Shown piece after piece: positions 1-7,921 of a stretch of 21,368 nt of DNA (positions within the stretch are counted from its first letter, which is position 1; the number at the start of each line of letters is the position of its first letter). The notes below the pieces were generated by a model, which made no database searches, was not told the origin of the DNA, and worked only from the letters and a program-made list of their open reading frames with translations. Source of the DNA: a virus; IMG/VR virus record IMGVR_UViG_3300037245_001182, positions 1 to 21,368 of that record. The stretch is one strand, 5' to 3'. The translations under genes and the position numbers were made by a program.

Positions 1-76
1 CACCCTGAATATTGAGATCTGCAGAGGTCCCGAAGTTGATATTTCCAGATGCCCCATTGACGATGCGTCGCGACAT
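1..76 (-). CDS. Partial CDS: N-terminus of a virion/tail protein, cut by left edge
   Basis: An ATG at 76 on the minus strand opens a frame that runs out of the window after 25 codons (starts MSRRIVNGASGNINFG). A Shine-Dalgarno-like GAGAGG sits four bases upstream. It lies 62 bases downstream of the preceding virion gene in the same direction, so it is probably the next gene of the tail module. The visible residues do not identify a family; N-terminal stretches of this kind (short, polar, Asn/Gly/Ser-rich) occur in tail-tip or fibre-type proteins, but that is only an inference from position. The 62 bases between the two genes show nothing else. Confidence 0.55.
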   Translation of the reverse strand, partial: MSRRIVNGASGNINFGTSADLNIQG

Positions 77-138
77 ACTACCTCTCAGTCCACAAATCTA
101 TAGTTACAGTTCTGCTGCCCACCTCGGATGCGTCGTCC

Positions 139-549
139 TTACAGCTTGAAGATTTTGTTGGACCCATTCGGCCATGCAACTGTGATGTTGCCACCGTTCG
201 GGGTTGTAGGCAGGCCAGTGTAATCGTCGATGTAGGCGATGAGCTGGGCGGTGGCTTCGTCGCCAGTGTGCAAGTACAGTACGAGGGCTTCGAACTGGTC
301 ACCACTCACGGTATTGATCGTGAGGTCATCGGCATCGGCCACACCGTCGACAGCGGTCTTGTTTGCCAAAGATGCGGCACTTACCGCAACACGGGCGGGG
401 GCGCCTATGTCCTGCAGAAACTCGTCTACGTTCTGGTCCACGGTATAGTCCGCCGTGTCCACGAAGATGCACCGAATGTCTGCCGAATCCCAGGGGATGT
501 CACCTGTCAGAAATGCGTTGCGGCCTGTGTCGTACAGAAAACTGCTCAT
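139..549 (-). CDS. Conserved phage virion-associated protein (136 aa)
   Basis: The protein begins MSSFLYDTGRNAFLTGDIPW. This resembles a family of small phage proteins that start with a Tyr-Asp-x-x-Arg/Lys-x-Ala-Phe-Leu-x-Gly motif and are found among structural genes; the exact role is not established as far as I know. The rest is acidic and beta-rich in appearance (many Val/Thr/Asp), consistent with a virion component rather than an enzyme. The ATG at 549 is supported by AGGAGG nine bases upstream. The gene follows the tape measure gene with a 32-base gap that holds a copy of the CGATAANTAA element, so it may be transcribed separately from the tape measure. Family match is from memory of similar sequences, not from a search. 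Confidence 0.75.
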   Translation of the reverse strand: MSSFLYDTGRNAFLTGDIPWDSADIRCIFVDTADYTVDQNVDEFLQDIGAPARVAVSAASLANKTAVDGVADADDLTINTVSGDQFEALVLYLHTGDEATAQLIAYIDDYTGLPTTPNGGNITVAWPNGSNKIFKL

Positions 550-564
550 AATGTCTTGCCTCCT

Positions 565-577
565 GTGTTAGTTATCG
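565..577 (-). promoter_or_regulatory. CGATAACTAACAC element (late promoter candidate, copy 1)
   Basis: On the minus strand the 32-base gap between tape measure and the next virion gene contains CGATAACTAACAC, ending about 15 bases before the start codon. It matches the element upstream of the major capsid gene at 12 of 13 positions. I read it as a candidate -10 region for a phage-specific sigma factor; no convincing -35 partner is visible. Confidence 0.4.
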
Positions 578-581
578 TTGT

Positions 582-3500
582 TTAGATGTCGACGCCATGT
601 GAGCGCCAGGTTCCAATCATTGTGTCAGCCACCTTCTTTGCGTCTGCGTTGTTCACCTCGACGGAGAGGTAGACGGGATTTCCATTCTTGCCCCAAAACG
701 CAGGTGCCGAACTGATTCCAACCACTCCGGTATTCGAAATCCCAGGTGCCGGCGGCGGCTGTTGGCCGAGCACGTTTTTGCCAAATGGTGAGACCATACC
801 GGTCTGCAGTGCACCGGCGAACCCCGAAGTAATTTGCCCCACTTTAGCAAGGCCTATCCCGGACAAGTCCTTCGCGCCGGTTGTAAGAGCGCCAGCCACG
901 GTGGCGAAGGAAGTGTCGATGGCCTTTGAGGCTCCCATGCCGGCTTGAACCAACCGGTTGGACCCGGAGTCCAATGCGCTCGAGCTGGTGTTGAGGTTAG
1001 TAGCATAGCGGCCGTTAGAGGACAACTGGTTCTGCTGGAGATCTGAAGTGGCATTATTGTTCTGCGTGTCCAGCTTGATCAGCCGGGCCTGAATGTCCTG
1101 GATGCGTGCTCGGTCGACATAGGTTTTCCGTTCCTTCTTTTGCAGCCGCACAAGTTCCTTTTGGAGTGATTCGTACTCACTCACATTCTCCGGGGCGATA
1201 GGTTGAAAGTCTTGCAGGTTTGTGGCCTGTGACGAAATCGCCCTCTCCAGGAACGCCAAGGCATTTGACAGTGGTACATCCAAGTTCTCGAGGTACCGCA
1301 GGTAGAATAGTTGCTTGACCTGGATCGCATCCACGTCCGGCGCCACGGTAACAACAGTTCCAGCCCCACCACCCATGAGTTGATTCAAGCTGCGGGTCTG
1401 GTTTTGTACAGCAGTTGCTACATTAACCATCCCAGAAGCAACCTCATCCATAACGCTTCCCCAGCTGTCGACGTTGCTGCCGAGCTCACGAAGAATTTCC
1501 GTACCACGTTCCTGAACGGACTTGAGCTCATCGAAGCCTTGGTCGATGTGGTTTGTTTGCACGTCGACGCTCTGCCGGGTTTCGTGGATGGCCTGAGTAC
1601 TGGTGTCCACAGAAGCTACGACGTCGCCAGTGGCCGCTATCTCTGCCTCGGCTGTGCGTTCGGTGACCTCTACGACGTCGCGCTTGGTGAGATCCAGTTC
1701 CTTCTTCAGCTCGGTGTCTTGTACAAAGATGCCACTGTTCAGGGTCTCCGAGATTTCCCAGAGGGACTTTTTGATGTCGTCGGTGCTGGCGTTCAGGTAC
1801 CCAATACCTTCACGGGTCGCTGCGGTGTTGTTCTTGATCGAGTACTCTTCCTCCCCGGTCCAGATTTTGATGTACCGGGTATTCTCCTCGATGGCGTTCA
1901 TGGTCTTTTCCATCTTGGCATTCTGGAAGTTCCCGATGATACTGGAAACCATGGTGCCGAGGGAGCCCAACATGCCGAGGGGGCCGCCTGCCAGCATCCC
2001 CATAGCTCCGCCCCCGCCACCACCGCCACCTGCACCGCCACCACCGCCTCCTCCAATGAGTTTGGTGATACCGGACATCAGGCCATCGAACGCCTTGCTA
2101 AGGCCCGCTACAGCGCCTTGAGCATTCAGCAAAGAGTTCATCAGTTCCTTACCGACGGTCTCAATCGCGAACCGCAGGACAGCCTTACCAGCGGCCTCGA
2201 AGGAATTCGCCACAATCTCCCCGAAGTTTTCCCCTTCAAGGATGGCGTCCGCAAGTCCTCTGGACAGGTCCGTGACGATGGTGGAAACCTGCTTCATCAC
2301 AAAGCCGGCCTCCCCGGCCTTCTTCTTGACCTTCACAAATCCAACGCCGGTCTCAGCGAGTGCGTCGCCAGCGGCGGACAACTGGGCCTCCAAGTGCTCA
2401 GTCTCTAGGCCGAGTTGTGACGTTAGGTCAATTTGCTTCTCAAGGGACTTAATAACTACGCGCCAGTAGTCCGCCGCGCTATGTGTACCGGCCGCCCATG
2501 AATCCTCCATGGCAAGGCGCTGCAACTCCAGGCCATCGATGATGTCGAAAATGGAGCCAGTGGAGGTAATGCCATACTGCTTCATGGCCGAGTCGGCGAC
2601 CTCGATGGCCTTGTTCAGGCCAGCCCATTTGTCGTCTGCCAGCGTGTCGAGGATACCACCCATGGCCTGCAGTTCTGCGGACAGGACCTTGGTGCTTTCG
2701 ATCAGGCCGGACCGCATGGACTTGTTCAGTGCCACGAACTCATCGTCCAAACTGCGCTGCGCGATCTGGGCCATCATCTTGTCCAACCGGGTCAGCTCGT
2801 TCAGCAGGGACTCGATGGCCGGCCCGGCAACCACGCCGAGTTCGTCGTAGACAAGGATTTGGGCCTCAACGGCCTTGCGGTGTTCCTTTGCCTTGTCCGC
2901 CACACTTTGCCAAAATGGCAGAAGGGTAGACTTTGCCTTCTTAACTGAGTCGACCAGTTCATCGAAGGTCTTCGGGATGTCTTCAAGCAAATTCGCGGCG
3001 GCGATACCGGCGTCGTCAAGGGCGCGAGCGAACCCTTCCGCCGCTTCACCAGCGTCCAGAAGTGGAGGCGGGAGGAGGTCGAGTTGCTCAACGACATCTT
3101 CGGCTATGGGACCGACGTCTGAGATCGGTCCGACGAAGTCCGCAGCCGCCTCACCTGCCAGGTCGAGAGCAATCTTCCAGTTCTCAAAGGCGCGTTCGGT
3201 TTCCTCGAGGCCAAGCTTCCCGGCCAGTTTGGCAAACAGTCCAACGATCTTGCCGAACCCACCTTCGAAGAACCCGGTAATTTTCTTCCAGACGCCCTTC
3301 ATGTAGGATGAAATGCCATCCCATACCTTCTTGATCTTCCTGGCGAGTGCAGTCCCGAAAATCTTGTCGACCCAACCAGCGACCCACATACCGAACTTAC
3401 CGAAGAGGCCGACCACCTTGGCGATCCAGTCCTTGTAGCTCTTCCAGAGGGAGGCGAAGAACTTGGCCATGTCCCGACCGAAGGCCATCATGACATCCTT

Positions 3501-4997
3501 CACGTTGATCCAGTGCTTGATGATTACAGCCAGCGCCAGACCAAGGGCCACGATCCCTGCAATGACTAGGAGCAGGGTTCCACCAGACAGTGCGGTCATG
3601 GCCGTGACGACACCCATCACACCAGCCTTGATCGAAGTCCACAGGGCAGCGAAGCCAATACCCTTGATGGTCACCGCCAGCTTTGCCAATACTCCACCGA
3701 ACTTCGTGAACCCAGCACCCACCTTGGCAAGCGTCGGGACCAGGAGTTTGAACCCGGACATCTGCGTGAGGAAGAAACCGGTGACCATAAGGACTGGACC
3801 AAGCGCCGTGACGAAGGCCGCGAAGACTAAGGACAGCCTCTGAATCGGGGCGGGCAACTCCTTGAACTTGGTGGCCAGCTCGGAGAACTTGTTTGCGAGC
3901 TTGATGACAAACTTGGTAAGTGCTTCTGCGTGCGGTGCCAGGATTTGACCAAGCGAGATGCCAGCATCCTGCAGGGCGGACTGCATTTTGGTGACGCTGC
4001 CCTGAAGGCCCTTCATCATAACCTCGGCCATCGTCTTCACAGCGCCGGCTGCGTCGTCGGCTTTCTTCTCGAGGTCGCGCAGCGCATCTGCGCCCTGATT
4101 GACGATGGAGATCATTGCGGGTCCACCACGGACACCAATCAGCGTCATCATATCGGAACTGTTCTCGGCGGCGGTACCAACCCGTTCGAAGCCATCGGTA
4201 AACTGGTCGATGATGTCTGCCATCGGCATCATGTTACCCGCCGCGTCCACGACACTGATCCCATACTTCTTCATGACCTTGGCACCCTCTTTGGTGGGAC
4301 CAAGAAGGCTGGTGATGATCTTCCGGAGGGAGGTGCCGGCCATGGAACCTTGAATACCGGCGTTACCAAGCAAACCGATCGCGGCGGCCATCTCGTTGAA
4401 GCGGAGGCCAACACCAGCGGCAACCGGACCGACCATCTTGAAGGCCTCGCCAAGCTGGAGCAGGTCTGTATTGGACGAGCTCATTACTGTGGCGAGGGTG
4501 TCCGTGGCGGCAGCGAGCTGTTCGGTCTCTAGGCCGAACCCTTTGAGGATGTTGGTGACGACGTCCGCTGAGGTTGCAAGGTCGATGTTTGCGGCTGCTG
4601 CGAGGTTTAGGGTGTCCGCCATGGACCCCATGATGTCGTCCGTTTCCATACCAGCCATACCGAGGAAGCCCATCGCATCTGCGGCTTCCCCTGCTGTGAA
4701 CTTGGTGGTCTTGCCAAGTTCACGGGCCTTTGCTTCTAACGCTTCAAACTCCTCGCCTGTTGCTCCAGTCACAGCAGCAACTTTGTTCATCCCAGCTTCG
4801 AAGCTAGCGGCCAGTTTCAACCCAGCGGCCGCGACACCAACCATAGGGGCAGTGATGGCCAAGGTCATGGCCATACCAGCCTTTTGCATACTGGCCCCTA
4901 TACTGCCTAGTGACTTCTGTGCCTTTTGGAGGCCGCGTGACAATCCACTTACATCGGCCCCAATCCGGACGAACATGTCAGCAAGTTTCATCCCCAT
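582..4997 (-). CDS. Tail tape measure protein (1471 aa)
   Basis: This is the longest gene of the window and sets tail length; it also guides tail tube polymerisation and is expected to be ejected ahead of DNA. Residues about 1-350 resemble the TP901-type tape measure core (segments such as GATGEEFEALEAKARELG and KYGISVVDAAGNMMPMADI). Two to three hydrophobic segments follow around residues 390-500 (for example GGTLLLVIAGIVALGLALAVI). A glycine-rich tract lies near residues 980-1000, and coiled-coil-like stretches with heptad charge patterns fill the C-terminal third. No peptidase or lysozyme motif is seen. An ATG at 5042 is in frame but has no ribosome site. The ATG at 4997 has AAGGAG seven bases upstream and overlaps the chaperone T stop by 20 bases, so I chose it. 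At the usual ~1.5 angstrom per residue the tail would be roughly 200 nm (inference). Confidence 0.93.
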   Translation of the reverse strand: MGMKLADMFVRIGADVSGLSRGLQKAQKSLGSIGASMQKAGMAMTLAITAPMVGVAAAGLKLAASFEAGMNKVAAVTGATGEEFEALEAKARELGKTTKFTAGEAADAMGFLGMAGMETDDIMGSMADTLNLAAAANIDLATSADVVTNILKGFGLETEQLAAATDTLATVMSSSNTDLLQLGEAFKMVGPVAAGVGLRFNEMAAAIGLLGNAGIQGSMAGTSLRKIITSLLGPTKEGAKVMKKYGISVVDAAGNMMPMADIIDQFTDGFERVGTAAENSSDMMTLIGVRGGPAMISIVNQGADALRDLEKKADDAAGAVKTMAEVMMKGLQGSVTKMQSALQDAGISLGQILAPHAEALTKFVIKLANKFSELATKFKELPAPIQRLSLVFAAFVTALGPVLMVTGFFLTQMSGFKLLVPTLAKVGAGFTKFGGVLAKLAVTIKGIGFAALWTSIKAGVMGVVTAMTALSGGTLLLVIAGIVALGLALAVIIKHWINVKDVMMAFGRDMAKFFASLWKSYKDWIAKVVGLFGKFGMWVAGWVDKIFGTALARKIKKVWDGISSYMKGVWKKITGFFEGGFGKIVGLFAKLAGKLGLEETERAFENWKIALDLAGEAAADFVGPISDVGPIAEDVVEQLDLLPPPLLDAGEAAEGFARALDDAGIAAANLLEDIPKTFDELVDSVKKAKSTLLPFWQSVADKAKEHRKAVEAQILVYDELGVVAGPAIESLLNELTRLDKMMAQIAQRSLDDEFVALNKSMRSGLIESTKVLSAELQAMGGILDTLADDKWAGLNKAIEVADSAMKQYGITSTGSIFDIIDGLELQRLAMEDSWAAGTHSAADYWRVVIKSLEKQIDLTSQLGLETEHLEAQLSAAGDALAETGVGFVKVKKKAGEAGFVMKQVSTIVTDLSRGLADAILEGENFGEIVANSFEAAGKAVLRFAIETVGKELMNSLLNAQGAVAGLSKAFDGLMSGITKLIGGGGGGGAGGGGGGGGAMGMLAGGPLGMLGSLGTMVSSIIGNFQNAKMEKTMNAIEENTRYIKIWTGEEEYSIKNNTAATREGIGYLNASTDDIKKSLWEISETLNSGIFVQDTELKKELDLTKRDVVEVTERTAEAEIAATGDVVASVDTSTQAIHETRQSVDVQTNHIDQGFDELKSVQERGTEILRELGSNVDSWGSVMDEVASGMVNVATAVQNQTRSLNQLMGGGAGTVVTVAPDVDAIQVKQLFYLRYLENLDVPLSNALAFLERAISSQATNLQDFQPIAPENVSEYESLQKELVRLQKKERKTYVDRARIQDIQARLIKLDTQNNNATSDLQQNQLSSNGRYATNLNTSSSALDSGSNRLVQAGMGASKAIDTSFATVAGALTTGAKDLSGIGLAKVGQITSGFAGALQTGMVSPFGKNVLGQQPPPAPGISNTGVVGISSAPAFWGKNGNPVYLSVEVNNADAKKVADTMIGTWRSHGVDI

Positions 4998-5720
4998 CGG
5001 TCTTCTCCTTCTTGCGTAGTACTCGACCGCCCAGTCTGGCATTCATTTGTTTGACCAAGTCCAACATCCCCTGCCAGTGGGGCTTATCGGATCGCTTGCG
5101 TTTTGGCTTCAGGCTGGGGAAAAAGTCCCAAGGCTCTATGGCCTTCTTTTGCTTCTTCCTGTCCCGTACAGAGTTTGCTACTGCTGCTGCGATGTGGCCG
5201 GCGCGGAGGTCTTTGTCCTTCTCGGATGCCTGCCATACTTCAAACCGATCGTAAAACGTCCTCGGCACTGAATCCCAGAACTCTTCGTCTGAGTTGTAGC
5301 CAAGGTGGATGCGAGCTATGGACCACAGGCCTAGCCAGTGGGTTGTGCTGCTCGTGGCATTTCCAGTACCTCGCTTGGCGCCTCCTCGGGTTCCATCTTG
5401 GTCGGTGCTAAAGGGCTCTTCTCCCGGCGGGCGAGACTGACCTCAAATGCTTTGCCAATAGCATTGGCAACGGTCTCCATGTTCTGGGGTCCGAGCATCC
5501 GGCCTACATCCTCAATCGTCAGGTCAGGGTCCTCGTGCTTGAGGGCTGCCCAGAGGATGACGCGAAGGTCACGTACGCCGAGGTTCTGCCAGGTGTCCTG
5601 GTCCATGATGGACTTGCAGGTTTCCTTTTCGATCTCGACAAGCGTGTTGAAGGTGATGCGAAGGTTGCGGGGCCGATCCAACTGAACCGGGATAACGGGA
5701 TTCACGATCTCGTTTTGCAT
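4978..5720 (-). CDS. Tail assembly chaperone GT fusion made by -1 frameshift (about 247 aa)
   Basis: The reading frame that ends at 4978 has no plausible independent start. It is open upstream through the stop of chaperone G and encodes HWLGLWSIARIHLGYNSDEE, a stretch typical of the T part of lambda G/GT-type tail chaperones. The two frames are joined at the heptamer C-CCT-TTA (5409-5415): 104 residues come from frame 0, then 143 residues from frame -1, with no stop in between. The fusion would bind the tape measure through its T domain and recruit major tail protein during tube assembly, as in lambda. The C-terminus is very basic (RDRKKQKKAIEPWDFFPSLKPKRKRS). A GTG at 5268 could in principle start a separate T, but the conserved T residues begin well before it. 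Confidence 0.85.
5331..5720 (-). CDS. Tail assembly chaperone G (129 aa, frame-0 product)
   Basis: This gene lies just upstream of the tape measure and downstream of the major tail protein, the standard place for the chaperone pair. The protein starts MQNEIVNPVIPVQLDRPRNL and contains RITFNTLVEIEKETCKSI and DLRVILWAALKHEDPDLTIE, which match the N-terminal half of siphovirus G-like chaperones (small, acidic to neutral, helical). The frame is open to 5810, but the ATG at 5720 has AGAGG eight bases upstream, and the extra 30 codons overlap a terminator hairpin and its T-run, so 5720 is preferred. Most ribosomes should end at 5331; a minority shift to -1 at 5409-5415 and make the GT fusion. Confidence 0.87.
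   Translation of the reverse strand: MQNEIVNPVIPVQLDRPRNLRITFNTLVEIEKETCKSIMDQDTWQNLGVRDLRVILWAALKHEDPDLTIEDVGRMLGPQNMETVANAIGKAFEVSLARREKSPLAPTKMEPEEAPSEVLEMPRAAQPTG
5409..5415 (-). other. Programmed -1 ribosomal frameshift site CCCTTTA
   Basis: On the minus strand the heptamer reads C CCT TTA in the frame of chaperone G, an exact X-XXY-YYZ slippery site. Slipping to CCC-TTT places the ribosome in the frame of chaperone T, which stays open for 143 further codons. The site is 75 bases before the G stop codon, and the T-frame sequence after it carries the conserved T residues. No other heptamer of this form is seen in the overlap. Confidence 0.8.
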
Positions 5721-5745
5721 ACTAGTACCTCTCTTTGTTGGGTTC

Positions 5746-5823
5746 AAAAAAAAACGCCCTACGCCTCCGGGAGTGAGGAGGGTACCCATCCACCCTCCCC
5801 ATCGGTACAAACCACGTAGGACG
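5746..5823 (-). terminator. Rho-independent terminator after the major tail gene
   Basis: On the minus strand an outer nine-pair stem (5815-5823 with 5755-5763, one G-U pair) encloses an inner seven-pair hairpin (5792-5798 with 5777-5783) and is followed directly by nine T residues (5754-5746). It lies between the major tail stop and the chaperone start. Genes downstream have no visible promoter of their own here, so it probably acts as an attenuator that lowers chaperone and tape measure expression relative to tail tube protein. Confidence 0.8.
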
Positions 5824-5843
5824 CGAGAAAACGCTAGGCAAAC

Positions 5844-6284
5844 TTAAGCCAGCGTCGGAGGTCCGGACACCTTGATGGTGACCGAGGCCTGGAGCACATC
5901 GGCCGGGTCAGAGCTGGGCTCGAACGCCGTGATGATACCGGGGAACGACCACTCGGTTTCGCTTTCGTCCGGGAACACGATTTTATAGGTCAGCTCGGTC
6001 CGGTCGGTCATGGTCTTGACAAGCCCACCCGCGGTCGCTGCGGTGTGCGTCGCGTTGGTCGGGACGAAGTTAATGTCGAGGCTGACCTCACCACCGTCAA
6101 GCAGGCCGGAGATGAACTTCCGCCACGGCGTCGGGGTGTTGTGAACAGTGACATCGATTGCGTCAGCCGAAAGGCTCGGGCCGGAAACGTTGCGAAGTTC
6201 GGCGATGGTGGTAAAGACTTCGGGTGACTCACCATCACCGACCTTGAGGTAAGTCTGGAACGCGCTAATTGCTAGAGTACTCAT
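5844..6284 (-). CDS. Major tail (tube) protein (146 aa)
   Basis: The protein starts MSTLAISAFQTYLKVGDGES and contains FTTIAELRNVSGPSLSADAI and the segment TELTYKIVFPDESETEWSFP, a pattern typical of siphovirus tail tube proteins of the lambda V/phage_TTP type. Length is normal for a tube protein without an extra Ig-like domain. It should polymerise as hexameric rings around the tape measure to form the tail tube. The ATG at 6284 overlaps the glycosyltransferase stop (ATGA), with a GAGAGGAG ribosome site about six bases upstream, so translation may be coupled. A CGATAANTAA element about 60 bases upstream and a strong terminator just downstream make it a possible single-gene transcription unit, which suits its expected high copy number. 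Confidence 0.9.
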   Translation of the reverse strand: MSTLAISAFQTYLKVGDGESPEVFTTIAELRNVSGPSLSADAIDVTVHNTPTPWRKFISGLLDGGEVSLDINFVPTNATHTAATAGGLVKTMTDRTELTYKIVFPDESETEWSFPGIITAFEPSSDPADVLQASVTIKVSGPPTLA

Positions 6285-7921
6285 TTGTTGCTCCTCTCAG
6301 TCTGGTTGGGCGACCCTGTCACCGGTTGCTTATGCTTCCATCTGTTGTTAATTATCGGCACGGAGACACTTGCCCACTTCAGGCGCTGGAACTCCATGCG
6401 CTCGAGGAATGCTTGAGCTTGGTCGAATCCTTTACTCTTCAGGATGCGCACTGAGGAGCTTAGGTTCCGGTGGAGGTACATTGCCCCTTCCATGTGGTTG
6501 GTTCGCCAGCCAGCACACTCGAGCTGGTAGCGCATGTCATTGTCCTCAAGTCCCCAGCCAGGCCCGCCGAAGGGACCATCCGTTTCAAAGCGCACGCCAT
6601 CTATGAAGGGACTCATACGGAATAGACCATACTGTGTCCACGCCACATCTTGTTCACTGTCCTTGAAGAGGAGGAACTCCTCGAGGCAGACTAGTGCTCT
6701 GGTCGTGTAGGCACGTTCCTTCAGGTGACCACCAGACCACATCCCAATACAACCAACCTCCGGGTATTGTTCGAGGTGGTCAACCATGGCACCGACGGAG
6801 TGTGGGATTACTTCGAGGTCACAGTCCGTGAATAGGATGTGGTCCATACCATACCGAATTGCCAGGTCGATGAGCTGGTTTCTGCCGATGGCGTTGCCGA
6901 AGTTCTCCTTGTTAAAGATGATCCGAACTGGGCAGGTCTCCCGCCACCTGTCAAGGTGCTGCTTGAGGAGTCCTGGTGTACCATCTGTGGAACCGTTGTC
7001 CACTACATACACTTCCGGAGTAACGCGCCGGAAGTGCTGAAGCCTGCCTGCCTCTTTGACCAAGGCCTCGATACCGTCGATGGTGATCTGACCCATCTCC
7101 CATGACAGACTTACCAAGGCAACCCGCCGCCTACCCTTACAGTAGAGTTCAGCAACGTCGTTGTTAGGCAGTGGCTCCCAGTTGTCCGTGCGGGTCTTGT
7201 GAATGGTGTTGTGGGAGTGGATACCAATCACTGTCAGCTCAGGTGTACAGACTGCCCGCCTATGCATACCAATACGCCTGATGAACATCTGGTCCTCAGC
7301 ACGTGAGGTGTCTGGGAACTGGTAGTTTCTCCAAGCGTCTCGGTGGAAAACCATGGTGCCACCGATCATGACTGTGCGGTCGCCATGTTTGAAATGGTAG
7401 CCCAGCTCCTCTTCGAGATCGTAGTACCACGGTTCTGAGCAAGCGACCATGTGGGTCTTGTCCGAAAAAAGTGCTAGTTTTGCGGACAGAGCGTTTGGTG
7501 CTTGGCGGTCGTCGTCGTCCCAGATGGCGAAGTGGGTTGCCTTGGAATTCCGCACCGCCATGTTGCGCCGTTCACCGATGGTCGTGTCCGGGGTGCATCT
7601 GACTACCGAAATCATGTTGGTGCTTTTTGGTAAGTACTCATGAATCGCAGCAGCATCCTCCGTGACGATGATGAGCTCTTTGTTCGGCCAGTTCTGGGCC
7701 ATGAAGTCTGCCATGGCTTCCGGCCAGAACTCCTTGCGCTTCTCGGATGTCGCCATAAGGCAGGCCACTAACGGGTGCTTCGCCTTCCAGTCAGCCGGGT
7801 TGTGCCGATGCTTTTGATGGACCTTCATGGTCTGAAAGTCCGATGTGTCGTAGGGGCAGGCAGCACAGAAGTACCATGAGATGCTACGGACGACTTTGGT
7901 GGTGAACTGTGGTGGTATCAT
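6281..7921 (-). CDS. C2H2 zinc finger fused to two tandem GT2-like glycosyltransferase domains (546 aa)
   Basis: Residues 19-40 form a C2H2 finger (C19, C22, H35, H40). Residues about 50-250 form a first GT-A fold glycosyltransferase: LVACLMATSEKRKEF at the nucleotide-binding strand, four aspartates 135-138 in the DxD position, and ED at 209-210. Residues about 265-490 form a second GT-A unit: VYVVDNGSTDGTPGLL at 304-319, DxD at 366-368 (FTDCDLE), and GLEDNDMRYQL near 457-467. Family knowledge: GT2-like enzymes transfer sugar from a nucleotide-sugar donor. Here the gene sits inside the tail module, overlapping its neighbours at both ends by four bases, so its target may be a virion protein; host surface or DNA bases are alternatives. 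The second domain resembles polypeptide-type glycosyltransferases in its late GWGLEDND motif, but the acceptor cannot be told from sequence. Confidence 0.85.
   Translation of the reverse strand: MIPPQFTTKVVRSISWYFCAACPYDTSDFQTMKVHQKHRHNPADWKAKHPLVACLMATSEKRKEFWPEAMADFMAQNWPNKELIIVTEDAAAIHEYLPKSTNMISVVRCTPDTTIGERRNMAVRNSKATHFAIWDDDDRQAPNALSAKLALFSDKTHMVACSEPWYYDLEEELGYHFKHGDRTVMIGGTMVFHRDAWRNYQFPDTSRAEDQMFIRRIGMHRRAVCTPELTVIGIHSHNTIHKTRTDNWEPLPNNDVAELYCKGRRRVALVSLSWEMGQITIDGIEALVKEAGRLQHFRRVTPEVYVVDNGSTDGTPGLLKQHLDRWRETCPVRIIFNKENFGNAIGRNQLIDLAIRYGMDHILFTDCDLEVIPHSVGAMVDHLEQYPEVGCIGMWSGGHLKERAYTTRALVCLEEFLLFKDSEQDVAWTQYGLFRMSPFIDGVRFETDGPFGGPGWGLEDNDMRYQLECAGWRTNHMEGAMYLHRNLSSSVRILKSKGFDQAQAFLERMEFQRLKWASVSVPIINNRWKHKQPVTGSPNQTERSNK
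6345..6361 (-). promoter_or_regulatory. GTGCCGATAATTAACAA element (late promoter candidate, copy 2)
   Basis: Inside the 3' end of the glycosyltransferase gene the minus strand reads GTGCCGATAATTAACAA, about 60 bases before the major tail protein start. It contains GCCGATAA, the core of the FliA-type -10 element, and the CGATAANTAA pattern shared with three other sites. It would allow strong separate transcription of the tail tube gene. No matching TAAA-type -35 is seen at the expected distance. Confidence 0.45.

Noticed and set aside
1980-2055. Glycine-rich stretch in the tape measure as a frameshift or repeat element
   Set aside because: It is a low-complexity GGN codon run encoding a flexible linker, in frame, with no sign of a repeat array or slippage signal.
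1311-2408. A 365-codon open frame on the plus strand inside the tape measure gene
   Set aside because: It is antisense to a clear tape measure coding sequence, has no ribosome site of note, and its residue pattern reads as a shadow of the real gene in GC-rich DNA.
4978-5268. A free-standing T chaperone starting at GTG 5268
   Set aside because: Conserved T residues (HWLGLWSIARIHLGYN) are encoded upstream of that GTG in the same frame, and a slippery heptamer links it to G.
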